From: Candidatus Zixiibacteriota bacterium
GTDB taxonomy: Bacteria; Zixibacteria; MSB-5A5; GN15; FEB-12
Direction of reading: 5' to 3'
NCBI GenBank assembly: GCA_024276275.1
Contig: JAJRXM010000100.1
Span: forward strand, 1-35,785
Length of the DNA stretch: 35,785 bases
Positions within the stretch are counted from its first letter, which is position 1. The number at the start of each line of letters is the position of its first letter. This document shows positions 27,093-35,358 of the stretch, in pieces. The notes below the pieces were generated by a model. That model saw nothing but the letters and a program-made list of their open reading frames with translations, made no database searches and was not told the DNA's origin. Both the position numbers and the translations under genes were made by a program.

Positions 27093-28595
27093 GTAATACT
27101 AATGATTTTAGTCCTGACATTTATAATACCGTCTGTCTCTGAAGCACAGTTAGTAAAAGTATGGGAATATGTGCTTCCGGTTGGAGCCAGTAATACCTTT
27201 AAGTTGATAAACTCAGATGAAATAGTTTTTACCGGCATCTCATTAAGTCAATCTGAAAGTATAGGAATAGGGAAACTAAATAGTAGTGGAGCAGAGGCTT
27301 GGTATCATGAAACGGTGTTAGGTAAATATGCTCAACCTGATGATGTACCAACAATTATAAATAACAATGAAATTAGTTTTGTCAGTTCTTATGCTATTCT
27401 TAACCAAGACAGTAGAATTACAACAATTAATCATTTGTTATCTACTTATTCAGAAACAGGTAGTTTAATTTCTTCCACTTTATTAAATAAGTCAAGCTAT
27501 GAAGATTTGGGCGATTACATAAGTCGCTCTACTTATACTGGTGGATTGAAAATAAATAATAAAGGTGATGTAGTGTTTATTACCAATCCATATTGGCGCG
27601 TAACTTGTTCGGATAATACTGTTGACTACGGGAGTGCTACATATGCAATAAACTATTATACATATAACAATAGTAATTATACATGGGAGCATCGTGAATC
27701 AAAAGCTGATTTTATCCATCATAAAGGATACATTAGTGATTTTACACCGGATGGGTCTATAGTTATTATTGAAACCTTAGAAGACAGAACAGGCAATAAC
27801 TGCCCATTTAATCCTTTAGTTCAAAACCCATTTACAACAACAATAAAAAAATATAGTGCTGCAGGTGTTTTATTATGGGCATCAGAGCTATCTCATAGAT
27901 ATGGGAATATACTTTGTCAAACAGATGATTTGATTATTGTTCGTTCGTACGGTCCTTGGACTGACCAACGAATAACCGCCTATGCAGTACAAACAGGAGC
28001 AGTTGTCTGGACATATAATATGCAGGGGAATCATATACCTGTTAATGCAGATGTTTATACAGATAAATTGTTATTACAGGTACAAGCTACAGACGCAAAT
28101 GACAGAACAGTTACTCATTTTTACCTGCTTGATGTTGCAACAGGTGCTGTGTTGCGTACTATGGCGTTTACAGATCGAGCATTTGATGACAGAAATAATA
28201 ACTGGTTTGACAATGAAGGTAATATATATCTATTAAATACAGTCTACTACAACGAAGGACTCGGTGACTACGGTATAACTTGTTATGATATAAACTTTAA
28301 TCAACTTTGGAGAAGTTCTTTTGGTAATACTCGGATATATAGGTTATTGGAAATTGATGATAATAAGAATATTTATTTATATGGTCGTGATGTTTTCGGA
28401 AATACAGCATGGAAAATAATGAAATACACACAGGGAACTACTCTCACCCTTAAAGACTCTCAAAATAAAGCACTCTCCAATACAGATTTCTATTTAATCA
28501 AAGTTGCCGATGATGCTCCAAACTTTACACCTGATACGTTGGGCATAGTAACAACAGATACTGACGGAAAAATAGAATTAAAACCGGTACAGTAA
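27084..28595 (+). CDS. Secreted beta-propeller protein 3 with conserved C-terminal module
   Basis: 503 aa, AAGGAG upstream, 12 nt after the previous gene. Signal peptide MKKVILMILVLTFIIPSVSE, cleavage near AQ. The body resembles propeller protein 1 in order and length (SSYEDLGD ... NPYWRVTC ... YAINYYTYNNSNYTWEH against YEALAD ... NWETLC ... YAVNYYNAGNSSYAWEV). The last 50 residues are the shared module (KALSNTDFYLIKVADDAPNF ... DTDGKIELKPVQ). No catalytic motif seen. Confidence 0.75.
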   Translation: MKKVILMILVLTFIIPSVSEAQLVKVWEYVLPVGASNTFKLINSDEIVFTGISLSQSESIGIGKLNSSGAEAWYHETVLGKYAQPDDVPTIINNNEISFVSSYAILNQDSRITTINHLLSTYSETGSLISSTLLNKSSYEDLGDYISRSTYTGGLKINNKGDVVFITNPYWRVTCSDNTVDYGSATYAINYYTYNNSNYTWEHRESKADFIHHKGYISDFTPDGSIVIIETLEDRTGNNCPFNPLVQNPFTTTIKKYSAAGVLLWASELSHRYGNILCQTDDLIIVRSYGPWTDQRITAYAVQTGAVVWTYNMQGNHIPVNADVYTDKLLLQVQATDANDRTVTHFYLLDVATGAVLRTMAFTDRAFDDRNNNWFDNEGNIYLLNTVYYNEGLGDYGITCYDINFNQLWRSSFGNTRIYRLLEIDDNKNIYLYGRDVFGNTAWKIMKYTQGTTLTLKDSQNKALSNTDFYLIKVADDAPNFTPDTLGIVTTDTDGKIELKPVQ

Positions 28596-28604
28596 GGAGA
28601 ACAT

Positions 28605-30038
28605 ATGAATAATAATTTAAAAATGTTGATTTTAGTTTTCTGTTTACTATTGATACCTACAATAACTCAGGCACAGCTTTCAGAACAATGGACACATGTT
28701 TATTCTGAAAACGTGTTTAATTCTATGTATATCTATACACCCGTATTCGATAAAGAAAGTAATATATATATTGCGTGTACCTATAAGGCACCTGATAGCT
28801 CGGAAACAAGTCGATTAATAAAGTTTGATAAAAAAGGTAAGATAGTATGGGAATATGATGATGTTCATTCAGGTAATGTTAATCAAACAGTAGTTGGACA
28901 AAATGATGAAACAGCACTTACCGGGATGGAGTTTCTTAATTCTGGAGAAACTCAATTGTTTTTTAATAACATTAACGTATCAGGTGCAGCGATTTGGGAG
29001 CAAACGTATAGCCAAACGAATCATCAGATATGGAGCTATAACAGTTGTTTTAATAGTACAGGAGATTTCTTTGTATCCGGGTTTACGAGAATAATTGATT
29101 CACGTAATTCTGAGGACATAATTGTTTTAGCATACAGTCCGACAGGTAATTTCCGTTGGGCATACTCTTTTGACGGTGCTTTACATCAACAAGATACCGA
29201 TGGAGCTATAGTTGGGGATAACTTGGGAAATATCTTTATAGTTGGAAGTGAATGCGTTGATGAAGATATCTACAATAGATGTACAACACTTTCAAATCAT
29301 CTGTTCAAATTTAATAACGAAGGGTTAGTGTGGAATGTCGCTGTACCATACAAGTCAGAATGGGCAGTAAATAGTGCAATTTCTGCCAAGGTTGATAATA
29401 GTAATAATCTAATTTTTATGAGTATTATAATTTCCGACGGTAATTATTATCATTTGTCACAGTTATACAAGTATAGTTCGTCAGGTTCTCTCCTTTGGAA
29501 CATCGTAACTGATAGTGCTTCAGTACCTGCAAATAATTTAGCAAAGGAAATAGTTGTAGATAGCTACAATAATATAATTGTTTTAAGTAATGGAGAGAGC
29601 TGGGATGATTTAGTTGTACACAAATACAGTTCCGATGGTGTTGAGTTGTGGAGCCATACATATAACGGTCAAGGAGCTCCTCGCGATATTTCAGTAAATT
29701 CTAATGGAGATATTTATGTAGTTTACAGTAGTGGTGCATTAAAGTTACGTTCGGACGGTACATTATTGTGGGAATATGCTTTACCATACTCAAACTACTC
29801 TACTGTAAATAAAAAAGGACAGATTGCCCTTTCAATAATAAACACGATAGGGTTCAGCATTATAATGTATTCGGAATCTTCTACTCTCACACTTAAAGAC
29901 TCTCAAAATAATACACTTTCTAATACAGATTTCTACTTAATCAAAGTTGCCGATGATGCTCCAAATTATACACCTGATACATTGGGAGTTGTTACCACAG
30001 ACTCTGACGGTAAGATAAAATTAAAACCGTTGCAGTGA
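28605..30038 (+). CDS. Secreted beta-propeller protein 4 (SBBP-like repeats) with C-terminal module
   Basis: 477 aa, AAGGAG upstream, 9 nt after the previous gene. Signal peptide ends near TQAQ. Blades are of the SBBP type (FNSTGDFFVSGFTRI, GDNLGNIFIVGSECV, DSYNNIIVLSNGESWDDLVV, VNSNGDIYVVYSSG), each with 'D..GN.' and 'W' motifs; these fold as a beta-propeller. The final 50 residues carry the module (NTLSNTDFYLIKVADDAPNY ... DSDGKIKLKPLQ). The stop is TGA at 30036-30038. The protease gene follows 44 nt later. Confidence 0.75.
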   Translation: MNNNLKMLILVFCLLLIPTITQAQLSEQWTHVYSENVFNSMYIYTPVFDKESNIYIACTYKAPDSSETSRLIKFDKKGKIVWEYDDVHSGNVNQTVVGQNDETALTGMEFLNSGETQLFFNNINVSGAAIWEQTYSQTNHQIWSYNSCFNSTGDFFVSGFTRIIDSRNSEDIIVLAYSPTGNFRWAYSFDGALHQQDTDGAIVGDNLGNIFIVGSECVDEDIYNRCTTLSNHLFKFNNEGLVWNVAVPYKSEWAVNSAISAKVDNSNNLIFMSIIISDGNYYHLSQLYKYSSSGSLLWNIVTDSASVPANNLAKEIVVDSYNNIIVLSNGESWDDLVVHKYSSDGVELWSHTYNGQGAPRDISVNSNGDIYVVYSSGALKLRSDGTLLWEYALPYSNYSTVNKKGQIALSIINTIGFSIIMYSESSTLTLKDSQNNTLSNTDFYLIKVADDAPNYTPDTLGVVTTDSDGKIKLKPLQ

Positions 30039-30082
30039 TGATTATGAATAGTGAATTAACTAATAACAATATGAGGTACAAA

Positions 30083-32461
30083 ATGAAAACAAAACTAATG
30101 AGAGCTTTAATAGTTATGATTTTTCTCATCATTCCATTTTTAGCTCAAGCACAAACGTCTGATTTTGAAATCAGACTAACAGATGGAAGTACAGTTACGG
30201 TGAGTTCCGGTGATAAAATTAAGTTTGCCAAACTTGTTGATGAAGAACCGGCAATGAAACATCCGGTACTTTTAGGAACGCTGTATAATCTGCATCTCGA
30301 TAACGGTAAATTTGACGAGAACGGTGTTTTAAGTTATGATGAAATAACAGGGGACAATCAAGATATAATAATGGATCATACAGAAATTAGATATAACCTT
30401 GTTGTCTCGGTAGAGTGGGATGCCAAGGAGGAATATCTGCAAAGCGTAAACAATGGATTTAGAAAATTATCTAACTATTTATATGATGTGACCGACGGTC
30501 AAGTATGCCTTGATACAATTTATATTGGTGATGATATGCAGTATTGGAATGAAGCAGATATTCGCATACGTGCTCATAACAGCAGTAGACCAGTTGCCTC
30601 AATAAATGGAGCTAATACAAATCAAAGAAACGCAGTTATGCTGATTCCAAGGAAATGGTATGGGGATATAGATGAATCTCGCAACGGGTCATACGATGAG
30701 GTTCCTCCAATAGATTATACTGATGATGAAAATATTAGAATGATTGCTCATGAGCTGGGACATTACCTATTTGGTTTTGAGGAAGAGTATGAGTTTTTTG
30801 ATAACAATGGAAGATGTTCTCCTCTCTATGACTATGGTCTTATGGATGGATATTTAATATATCAGAATAACTGGACATCAGCTATGACATCAGAAATGTC
30901 GAGTGGAAATACATACATAATAACAGAATGTCAAAATACCAGACAATTTGTGTTAAACCAGAAATCCTGCTGGGATCAATTTGAAGAAAAATTTGAAGGT
31001 ACAGTGGGTCCTGAAGCTATTTATGTGCCTATTTTAAAACCTACAATATCTGACGAAACAGAAAATGTTGTGCCGGCAACTTTAACGTATATGCCGGGAC
31101 CTAATAATGACTTAAGTAATTTGGACTATGATGTTGGTGCAAGAATGGTAACTCCTATTATTCCTACAATGTCAACTGCATTTGATTTAGATGTAGTGAC
31201 ACATGATTGGCAAGCAAATAGGTTAGGTAACATAAAAGTTGTTTTAAGAAAGCTAAACATGATATCTCATAGAGATATAGAGCAAGGCTTTACAGCCGAT
31301 GTTGATCCGTTTGGATTATCAGGCGGAGGGATATATGTCCTTGGTGCTGAAACAAATGACAAGATAATGGTATCCTCTGACTATAATATTATGGGAATAT
31401 CAAGAAGAGGCTTTTCTGAATTCTCATCATCTACCAGATGGTACTCAGGAGAGGTCACGGTTGGAGCAACTTCAGACAGCTTGGAAATAGAACTAAAAAA
31501 AGTTGAAGGAAATTATCCGCTTGTTATTAACGCAGTAAAAGATAGTTCGGGAATAACATTTGATATGCTTTTTGCCCTGACATTTTCAGAATTACCTACG
31601 ATAGAGATACCTGAATCGGGCGGCCAATATCTGTTTAGCGCGTCAGCGAATTCAACTTATACGGTATCGGTTTCAGACAGCCTTAACTCTAACGGAACTG
31701 TGACTATCTATGCCAAAGATGCTAACAGTACAGATTTCTTTTTTAACCTTGGTTATGATAATATCAGGTTTGATTCAGCATCATCTAATATTATCGAAGC
31801 AAGTGACGGCCTTATTCGTTTAGAACGTTCAGATACATCAACACAAGATATATTCATTGTTTCATCACCGTATCTGGTTATGGAAAGTAATCTCCCTGCC
31901 TCTGCTCTAAAAATAGGTGAATGTTATTCAATTTGGAAATCAAGTAATGATAGTTTACGAGTAACAATTAGATATACAGATGCTGACTTATATAGCGATG
32001 ATTCCTTTATCGGCTATGAAGATATGATTCAATTGTATATGTGGAATAGTAACAACAATCAATGGGAACAGTACTCAGCAACATTGGATACAGTAAACAA
32101 TTCTGTAACAACACAAGTAAGTAGTTCCGCTATTTTTGCTTTGTTCAGCTCAGATGTTATGACAGATATTGCAGATAATCCAATTGTAACATTACCGAAC
32201 AGGATTGTACTTAATCAAAACTATCCTAATCCATTCAACCCTTCAACAGAAATAACTTTTAGCTTGCCGACAGCTTCTGATATAAAACTTGAAGTGTATA
32301 ACACTCTTGGCCAGAAGGTGACAAGATTATTAGAGGGAAGGTATAATGCAGGTGTTCATCAGGTAACATGGGACGGCAGTGAGTCTGCCAGCGGAGTATA
32401 TTTTTTCAAGCTGATAACAGGAGATTTTATGGAAACGAAGAAAATGTTGTTACTAAAATAA
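30083..32461 (+). CDS. Secreted CLCA-like zinc metalloprotease with type IX sorting domain
   Basis: 792 aa from ATG 30083 (GAGGT upstream; upstream in-frame starts would put polar residues before the signal MKTKLMRALIVMIFLIIPFL). Residues about 75-170 hold YNLVVSVEWDAKEEYL and SNYLYDVTDGQVCLDT, a domain found before such proteases. The active site reads HELGHYLFGFEEEYE (His223, Glu224, His227), the HExxHxxxGxx(D/E)E spacing of CLCA/M87 peptidases, with Glu234/Glu235 as third-ligand candidates instead of Asp. LMDGY follows. A long beta region leads to the C-terminal 80 residues LNQNYPNPFNPSTEITFSLP ... GQKV ... GVYFFKL ... KKMLLLK, a type A type IX secretion signal. Confidence 0.85.
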   Translation: MKTKLMRALIVMIFLIIPFLAQAQTSDFEIRLTDGSTVTVSSGDKIKFAKLVDEEPAMKHPVLLGTLYNLHLDNGKFDENGVLSYDEITGDNQDIIMDHTEIRYNLVVSVEWDAKEEYLQSVNNGFRKLSNYLYDVTDGQVCLDTIYIGDDMQYWNEADIRIRAHNSSRPVASINGANTNQRNAVMLIPRKWYGDIDESRNGSYDEVPPIDYTDDENIRMIAHELGHYLFGFEEEYEFFDNNGRCSPLYDYGLMDGYLIYQNNWTSAMTSEMSSGNTYIITECQNTRQFVLNQKSCWDQFEEKFEGTVGPEAIYVPILKPTISDETENVVPATLTYMPGPNNDLSNLDYDVGARMVTPIIPTMSTAFDLDVVTHDWQANRLGNIKVVLRKLNMISHRDIEQGFTADVDPFGLSGGGIYVLGAETNDKIMVSSDYNIMGISRRGFSEFSSSTRWYSGEVTVGATSDSLEIELKKVEGNYPLVINAVKDSSGITFDMLFALTFSELPTIEIPESGGQYLFSASANSTYTVSVSDSLNSNGTVTIYAKDANSTDFFFNLGYDNIRFDSASSNIIEASDGLIRLERSDTSTQDIFIVSSPYLVMESNLPASALKIGECYSIWKSSNDSLRVTIRYTDADLYSDDSFIGYEDMIQLYMWNSNNNQWEQYSATLDTVNNSVTTQVSSSAIFALFSSDVMTDIADNPIVTLPNRIVLNQNYPNPFNPSTEITFSLPTASDIKLEVYNTLGQKVTRLLEGRYNAGVHQVTWDGSESASGVYFFKLITGDFMETKKMLLLK

Positions 32462-32472
32462 AGGAATGAAAT

Positions 32473-33213
32473 ATGTATAACAAAACAAAACTAATATTTA
32501 CTGTTATACTGTTGGCAGTTTTCTTAGGTTGTATGCCACCGTCTCAAGGAAGTGTAGAGAAAGGATTTACAATATGGGGGTATGTCGGTAATACAGCTTC
32601 CGAACCGGCATCAAATATAATGGTTTTACTTATTGACGGAAACAGTGACAAACCCGTGGCAAGTAAGAATAGTAATTTTCTAGGAAAATACACTTTTTCA
32701 GGACTTCGTCCGGGGTACTATAAAATAAAAGTATCAGATAAAGAAATAGAAACTGTTATTACGACAGAAAACCAAAGAGTTGATATTGATTTAAGCTCCA
32801 AAACAGGTGCTATGAATTATGCTGCCGCTGCTATTAAAGATGTTGTCGGAAACGCTAAACCGGGGGGAGACCCGGAATTGGCAAAAAAATTCTCAGGACA
32901 ATGGTACAGCTATTCAGGTGCTATGAGTGGCGGAGGTTCTGAAAGTCAGATGGGGCTCTGCTGAAACGGTAACTATTATGCAAGTTATGAAGCAGGCTAT
33001 TATGGAAGTGATGAGTCTTCAGCTTGGGGTAGTGTCTCAGAAAGCGGAAGTAACGGTACATGGTCGATTGAAGGTAACGCACAGCGGGGGACTATTACTA
33101 TAAAATATAGAAACGGTTCTACATCTTCAATGCAGTATCAACAATCAAATGATGACCCTCAATGTTATTATTTTGACAGCAGGCTTCATTGCTACAACGG
33201 AACATGTAAATAA
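32473..33213 (+). pseudogene. Lipoprotein, cassette copy 2, with one in-frame TGA
   Basis: Starts MYNKTKLIFTVILLAVFLGC (lipobox FLGC) with AAAGGA upstream. It is the same length as copy 1 (741 nt) and has no indel, but after MGLC the codon TGA (32962-32964) stands where copy 1 has TCT (Ser). The frame then continues NGNYYASYEAGYYGSD ... CYNGTCK to TAA at 33211-33213. Differences from copy 1 after the TGA are again mostly synonymous, so the rest of the gene has been under selection until recently. If the stop is real, the protein ends after 163 residues, keeping the first domain but losing most of the second. Confidence 0.8.
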
Positions 33214-33279
33214 ATCGGAACTTATGCCGAAAATAAATGAAGAAAAAAAGATAAATTTGAATCAAAAAAGAAGGTGCTT

Positions 33280-35154
33280 ATGAAAAAGTCAGTTATTACT
33301 ATTTTAATTTTTACTTTATTTATTTTATTGGTAAATGCTGCTGTCCCAAACCATATTAGTTATCAAGGAAAAGTTGATGATGCTTCAGGGCAGCCGATGG
33401 CGTCCGGAAGTTATCAAATGACATTTTCACTTTATCGAGCGGCAGTCGGGGGGACTGCCGTTTGGTCTAGTGGAAGCCAAACAGTTGTAGTTACTGATGG
33501 TCTTTTCAGTTATGAGTTGGGAGCAATAGTACCATTTCCGTCTGACTTGGTGTCTGATTCAGCTCTTTGGTTGGAAGTTGGTTTTGGTGGAGAAATTATA
33601 TCTCCCCGAACTCAGTTCAGCTCTGTCGGTTTTGCTCTGAAAGCACAAACGGCAGATACAGCTTTATTTTCTGTTTCCAATAATGGATGGATTGATGATG
33701 GGAGTACTGTTTCAACATCGGAAAATGTTGTGATTAACAGTAATCTATATGTTGATTCGATAAAGATTGGTACGGCTAATCATGAAGGGCTACTGCATGT
33801 TGAAGGTTCAGGAAATGCCGTTGCTGTTATTGGTTCAAGTGCAGACGGGTGGGGAGTTATGGGAAGAGCTTATGGAGCAAGCGGCGTAGGTTTATACTCT
33901 ATAGTTGACCAAGCAAAAGGATTAGTTATTGACAGAAACGGCGGACCGAATGTTTTTCTGGGAGCTACTGACACAGGGTTATATATCAATACATATGGCA
34001 GTGGATATGCAGGGATATTTGACGGGAAAGTAAAAATTACCGGAACAACAGATTTTATGGCTCCGATTACTACTCAAGGTGTTAATCAGGCCGCATCTTG
34101 GAATGTTGCCTATGGTACAGGTTCAGCAGTTCATGGTCTTCATGATGGAAGCGGTCCGGGTAAATGTTTTGTTGCTGAAAGAAATGGTGGTGCTTTAGCA
34201 TTTATCGGTGGTCCTGATACAGGGCTATATATCAATTCATACGGCAGTGGATATGCGGGGATATTTGACGGGAAAGTAAAAATTACCGGAACAACAGATT
34301 TTATGGCTCCGATTACTACTCAAGGTGTTAATCAGGCCGCATCTTGGAATGTTGCCTATGGTACAGGTTCAGCAGTTCATGGTCTTCATGACGGAAGTGG
34401 TCCGGGTAAATGTTTTGTTGCTGAAAGAAATGGTGGTGCTTTAGCGTTTATCGGTGGTCCTGATACAGGGTTATATATTAATTCTAACGGATCCGGGATT
34501 GCCGGTAGGTTTGAAGGTATTGTAGAAGTTAGCGGTAACTTAGGTGCCGGTGTATCTTTACCGGATGCTCAACTACAGGTAAAAGGTGGAAACTGGAACC
34601 CGGGAACAACAGAGGGCGATTTTAAAGTAGGCAGTTCTGCATACAGATTTAAAATTGGAGTAGCTATGTCGGGAGGAGGTGCCGGTGATGTTCGTATGCG
34701 AGCTGATGGAGGTACCAGCCGTCTTATTTTAGGAAGTGCTTTAAATGATGTACTGGCAGTTAATGATACAAGAGTTGGTATTGGGACGCTTATACCTAAT
34801 TATACTTTAGATGTAAGAGGAAATATCGGGAACAATACAACTTTGTATCATTCTGACAAACGCTGGAAAAAGAATATACATCCCTTGAAAAGTTCTCTTA
34901 AAAAAATACTGCAATTACAAGGTGTCTCTTTTGACTGGAAAACGAAACAATTTGCCGATATGAATTTTCCGACAGGAACAAAAATTGGTTTGATTGCTCA
35001 GGATGTTGAAAAAATTCTACCAAATTTAGTTCATACAGATAAAGATGGGTATAAATCAGTGGAATATGCCAATATTGTTGCATTGTTGGTGGAAGCAATA
35101 AAAGAGCAACAAAAAGAGATTATAGAACTAAAAAGGCTAATCAAAGAAAAATAA
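33280..35154 (+). CDS. Peptidase-S74 fibre-like surface protein, copy 2 (intact)
   Basis: 624 aa from ATG 33280 (GAAGG upstream; a GTG two codons earlier is inside the ribosome binding site). Signal peptide MKKSVITILIFTLFILLVNA. N-terminal 'ISYQGKVDDASGQPMASGSY' domain to about residue 125. Two in-frame 82-residue repeats (246 bp each) from about 231 to 394 (GLYIN.YGSGYAGIFDGKVK ... GKCFVAERNGGALAFIGG). The C-terminal peptidase_S74 chaperone has SDKRWKK (Ser525, Lys530), IGLIAQDVEKILPN and a coiled tail of EQQKEIIELKRLIKEK. S74 domains assemble trimers and release themselves by self-cleavage. This is the intact partner of the TGA-broken copy at 994. Confidence 0.8.
   Translation: MKKSVITILIFTLFILLVNAAVPNHISYQGKVDDASGQPMASGSYQMTFSLYRAAVGGTAVWSSGSQTVVVTDGLFSYELGAIVPFPSDLVSDSALWLEVGFGGEIISPRTQFSSVGFALKAQTADTALFSVSNNGWIDDGSTVSTSENVVINSNLYVDSIKIGTANHEGLLHVEGSGNAVAVIGSSADGWGVMGRAYGASGVGLYSIVDQAKGLVIDRNGGPNVFLGATDTGLYINTYGSGYAGIFDGKVKITGTTDFMAPITTQGVNQAASWNVAYGTGSAVHGLHDGSGPGKCFVAERNGGALAFIGGPDTGLYINSYGSGYAGIFDGKVKITGTTDFMAPITTQGVNQAASWNVAYGTGSAVHGLHDGSGPGKCFVAERNGGALAFIGGPDTGLYINSNGSGIAGRFEGIVEVSGNLGAGVSLPDAQLQVKGGNWNPGTTEGDFKVGSSAYRFKIGVAMSGGGAGDVRMRADGGTSRLILGSALNDVLAVNDTRVGIGTLIPNYTLDVRGNIGNNTTLYHSDKRWKKNIHPLKSSLKKILQLQGVSFDWKTKQFADMNFPTGTKIGLIAQDVEKILPNLVHTDKDGYKSVEYANIVALLVEAIKEQQKEIIELKRLIKEK
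33970..34461 (+). repeat. Two tandem 246-bp in-frame repeats in the S74 gene
   Basis: The units 33970-34215 and 34216-34461 are nearly identical at DNA level (differences mainly in the first 45 bases), and the start of a third unit follows at 34462. 246 is a multiple of three, so unit number can change without breaking the frame. Confidence 0.9.
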
Positions 35155-35208
35155 AATAGAATTATTGTACCGGTAGAGGTTTTTGAAGTAGGTTGTTATG
35201 TTAAATAA

Positions 35209-35247
35209 CCCGGTTTGTGTGATATTCTCATACTACCGGGATTTATT
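35209..35247 (+). terminator. GC-rich hairpin ending the surface operon
   Basis: CCCGGT (35209-35214) pairs with ACCGGG (35235-35240). Inside it GTGTGA pairs with TCATAC (one G-T wobble) around a TATTC loop. ATTTATT follows; the T-tract is weak. It occupies the same place as the hairpin after copy 1. Confidence 0.6.
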
Positions 35248-35316
35248 AAATGTGCCTGCAATACAATCATGTTTTTCAAATACAATAATTGAACCCTAAA
35301 ATTGTCTATATTAAAA

Positions 35317-35345
35317 TTGACTCTTTAATGTTGAGTTTCTATATT
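35317..35345 (+). promoter_or_regulatory. Promoter of the Ser/Thr kinase gene
   Basis: TTGACT (35317-35322), 17-nt spacer, TATATT (35340-35345). The kinase ATG at 35359 is 14 nt after the -10, with no ribosome binding site between, so the mRNA leader would be only a few bases. Confidence 0.55.
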
Positions 35346-35358
35346 ATAGCTAGTACCT

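Larger units (their letters stand above)
32473..35154 (+). repeat. Diverged direct copy 2 of the lipoprotein + S74 cassette
   Basis: Second copy of 197-2763, placed directly after the protease gene (11-nt gap) and before a kinase. See copy 1 for the comparison. Copy 2 has two 246-bp repeats in the S74 gene where copy 1 has one. Confidence 0.85.

Noticed and set aside
24249-30038. CRISPR-like or diversity-generating retroelement array
   Set aside because: The repeats are coding, gene-sized and irregular. No reverse transcriptase, template repeat or spacer structure is seen.
32962-33000. Selenocysteine at the TGA of the copy 2 lipoprotein
   Set aside because: A 5-bp stem (TAACT/AGTTA) lies just after the TGA, but its loop lacks the usual G/U features, it is partly present in copy 1 where there is no TGA, and copy 1 has Ser rather than Cys.
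994-33213. Genome-wide reassignment of TGA (for example to Gly or Trp)
   Set aside because: TGA is the natural stop of the TolC gene (ATGA overlap with the adaptor), the 64-aa gene and propeller 4. The third interrupted gene has TAA, not TGA.
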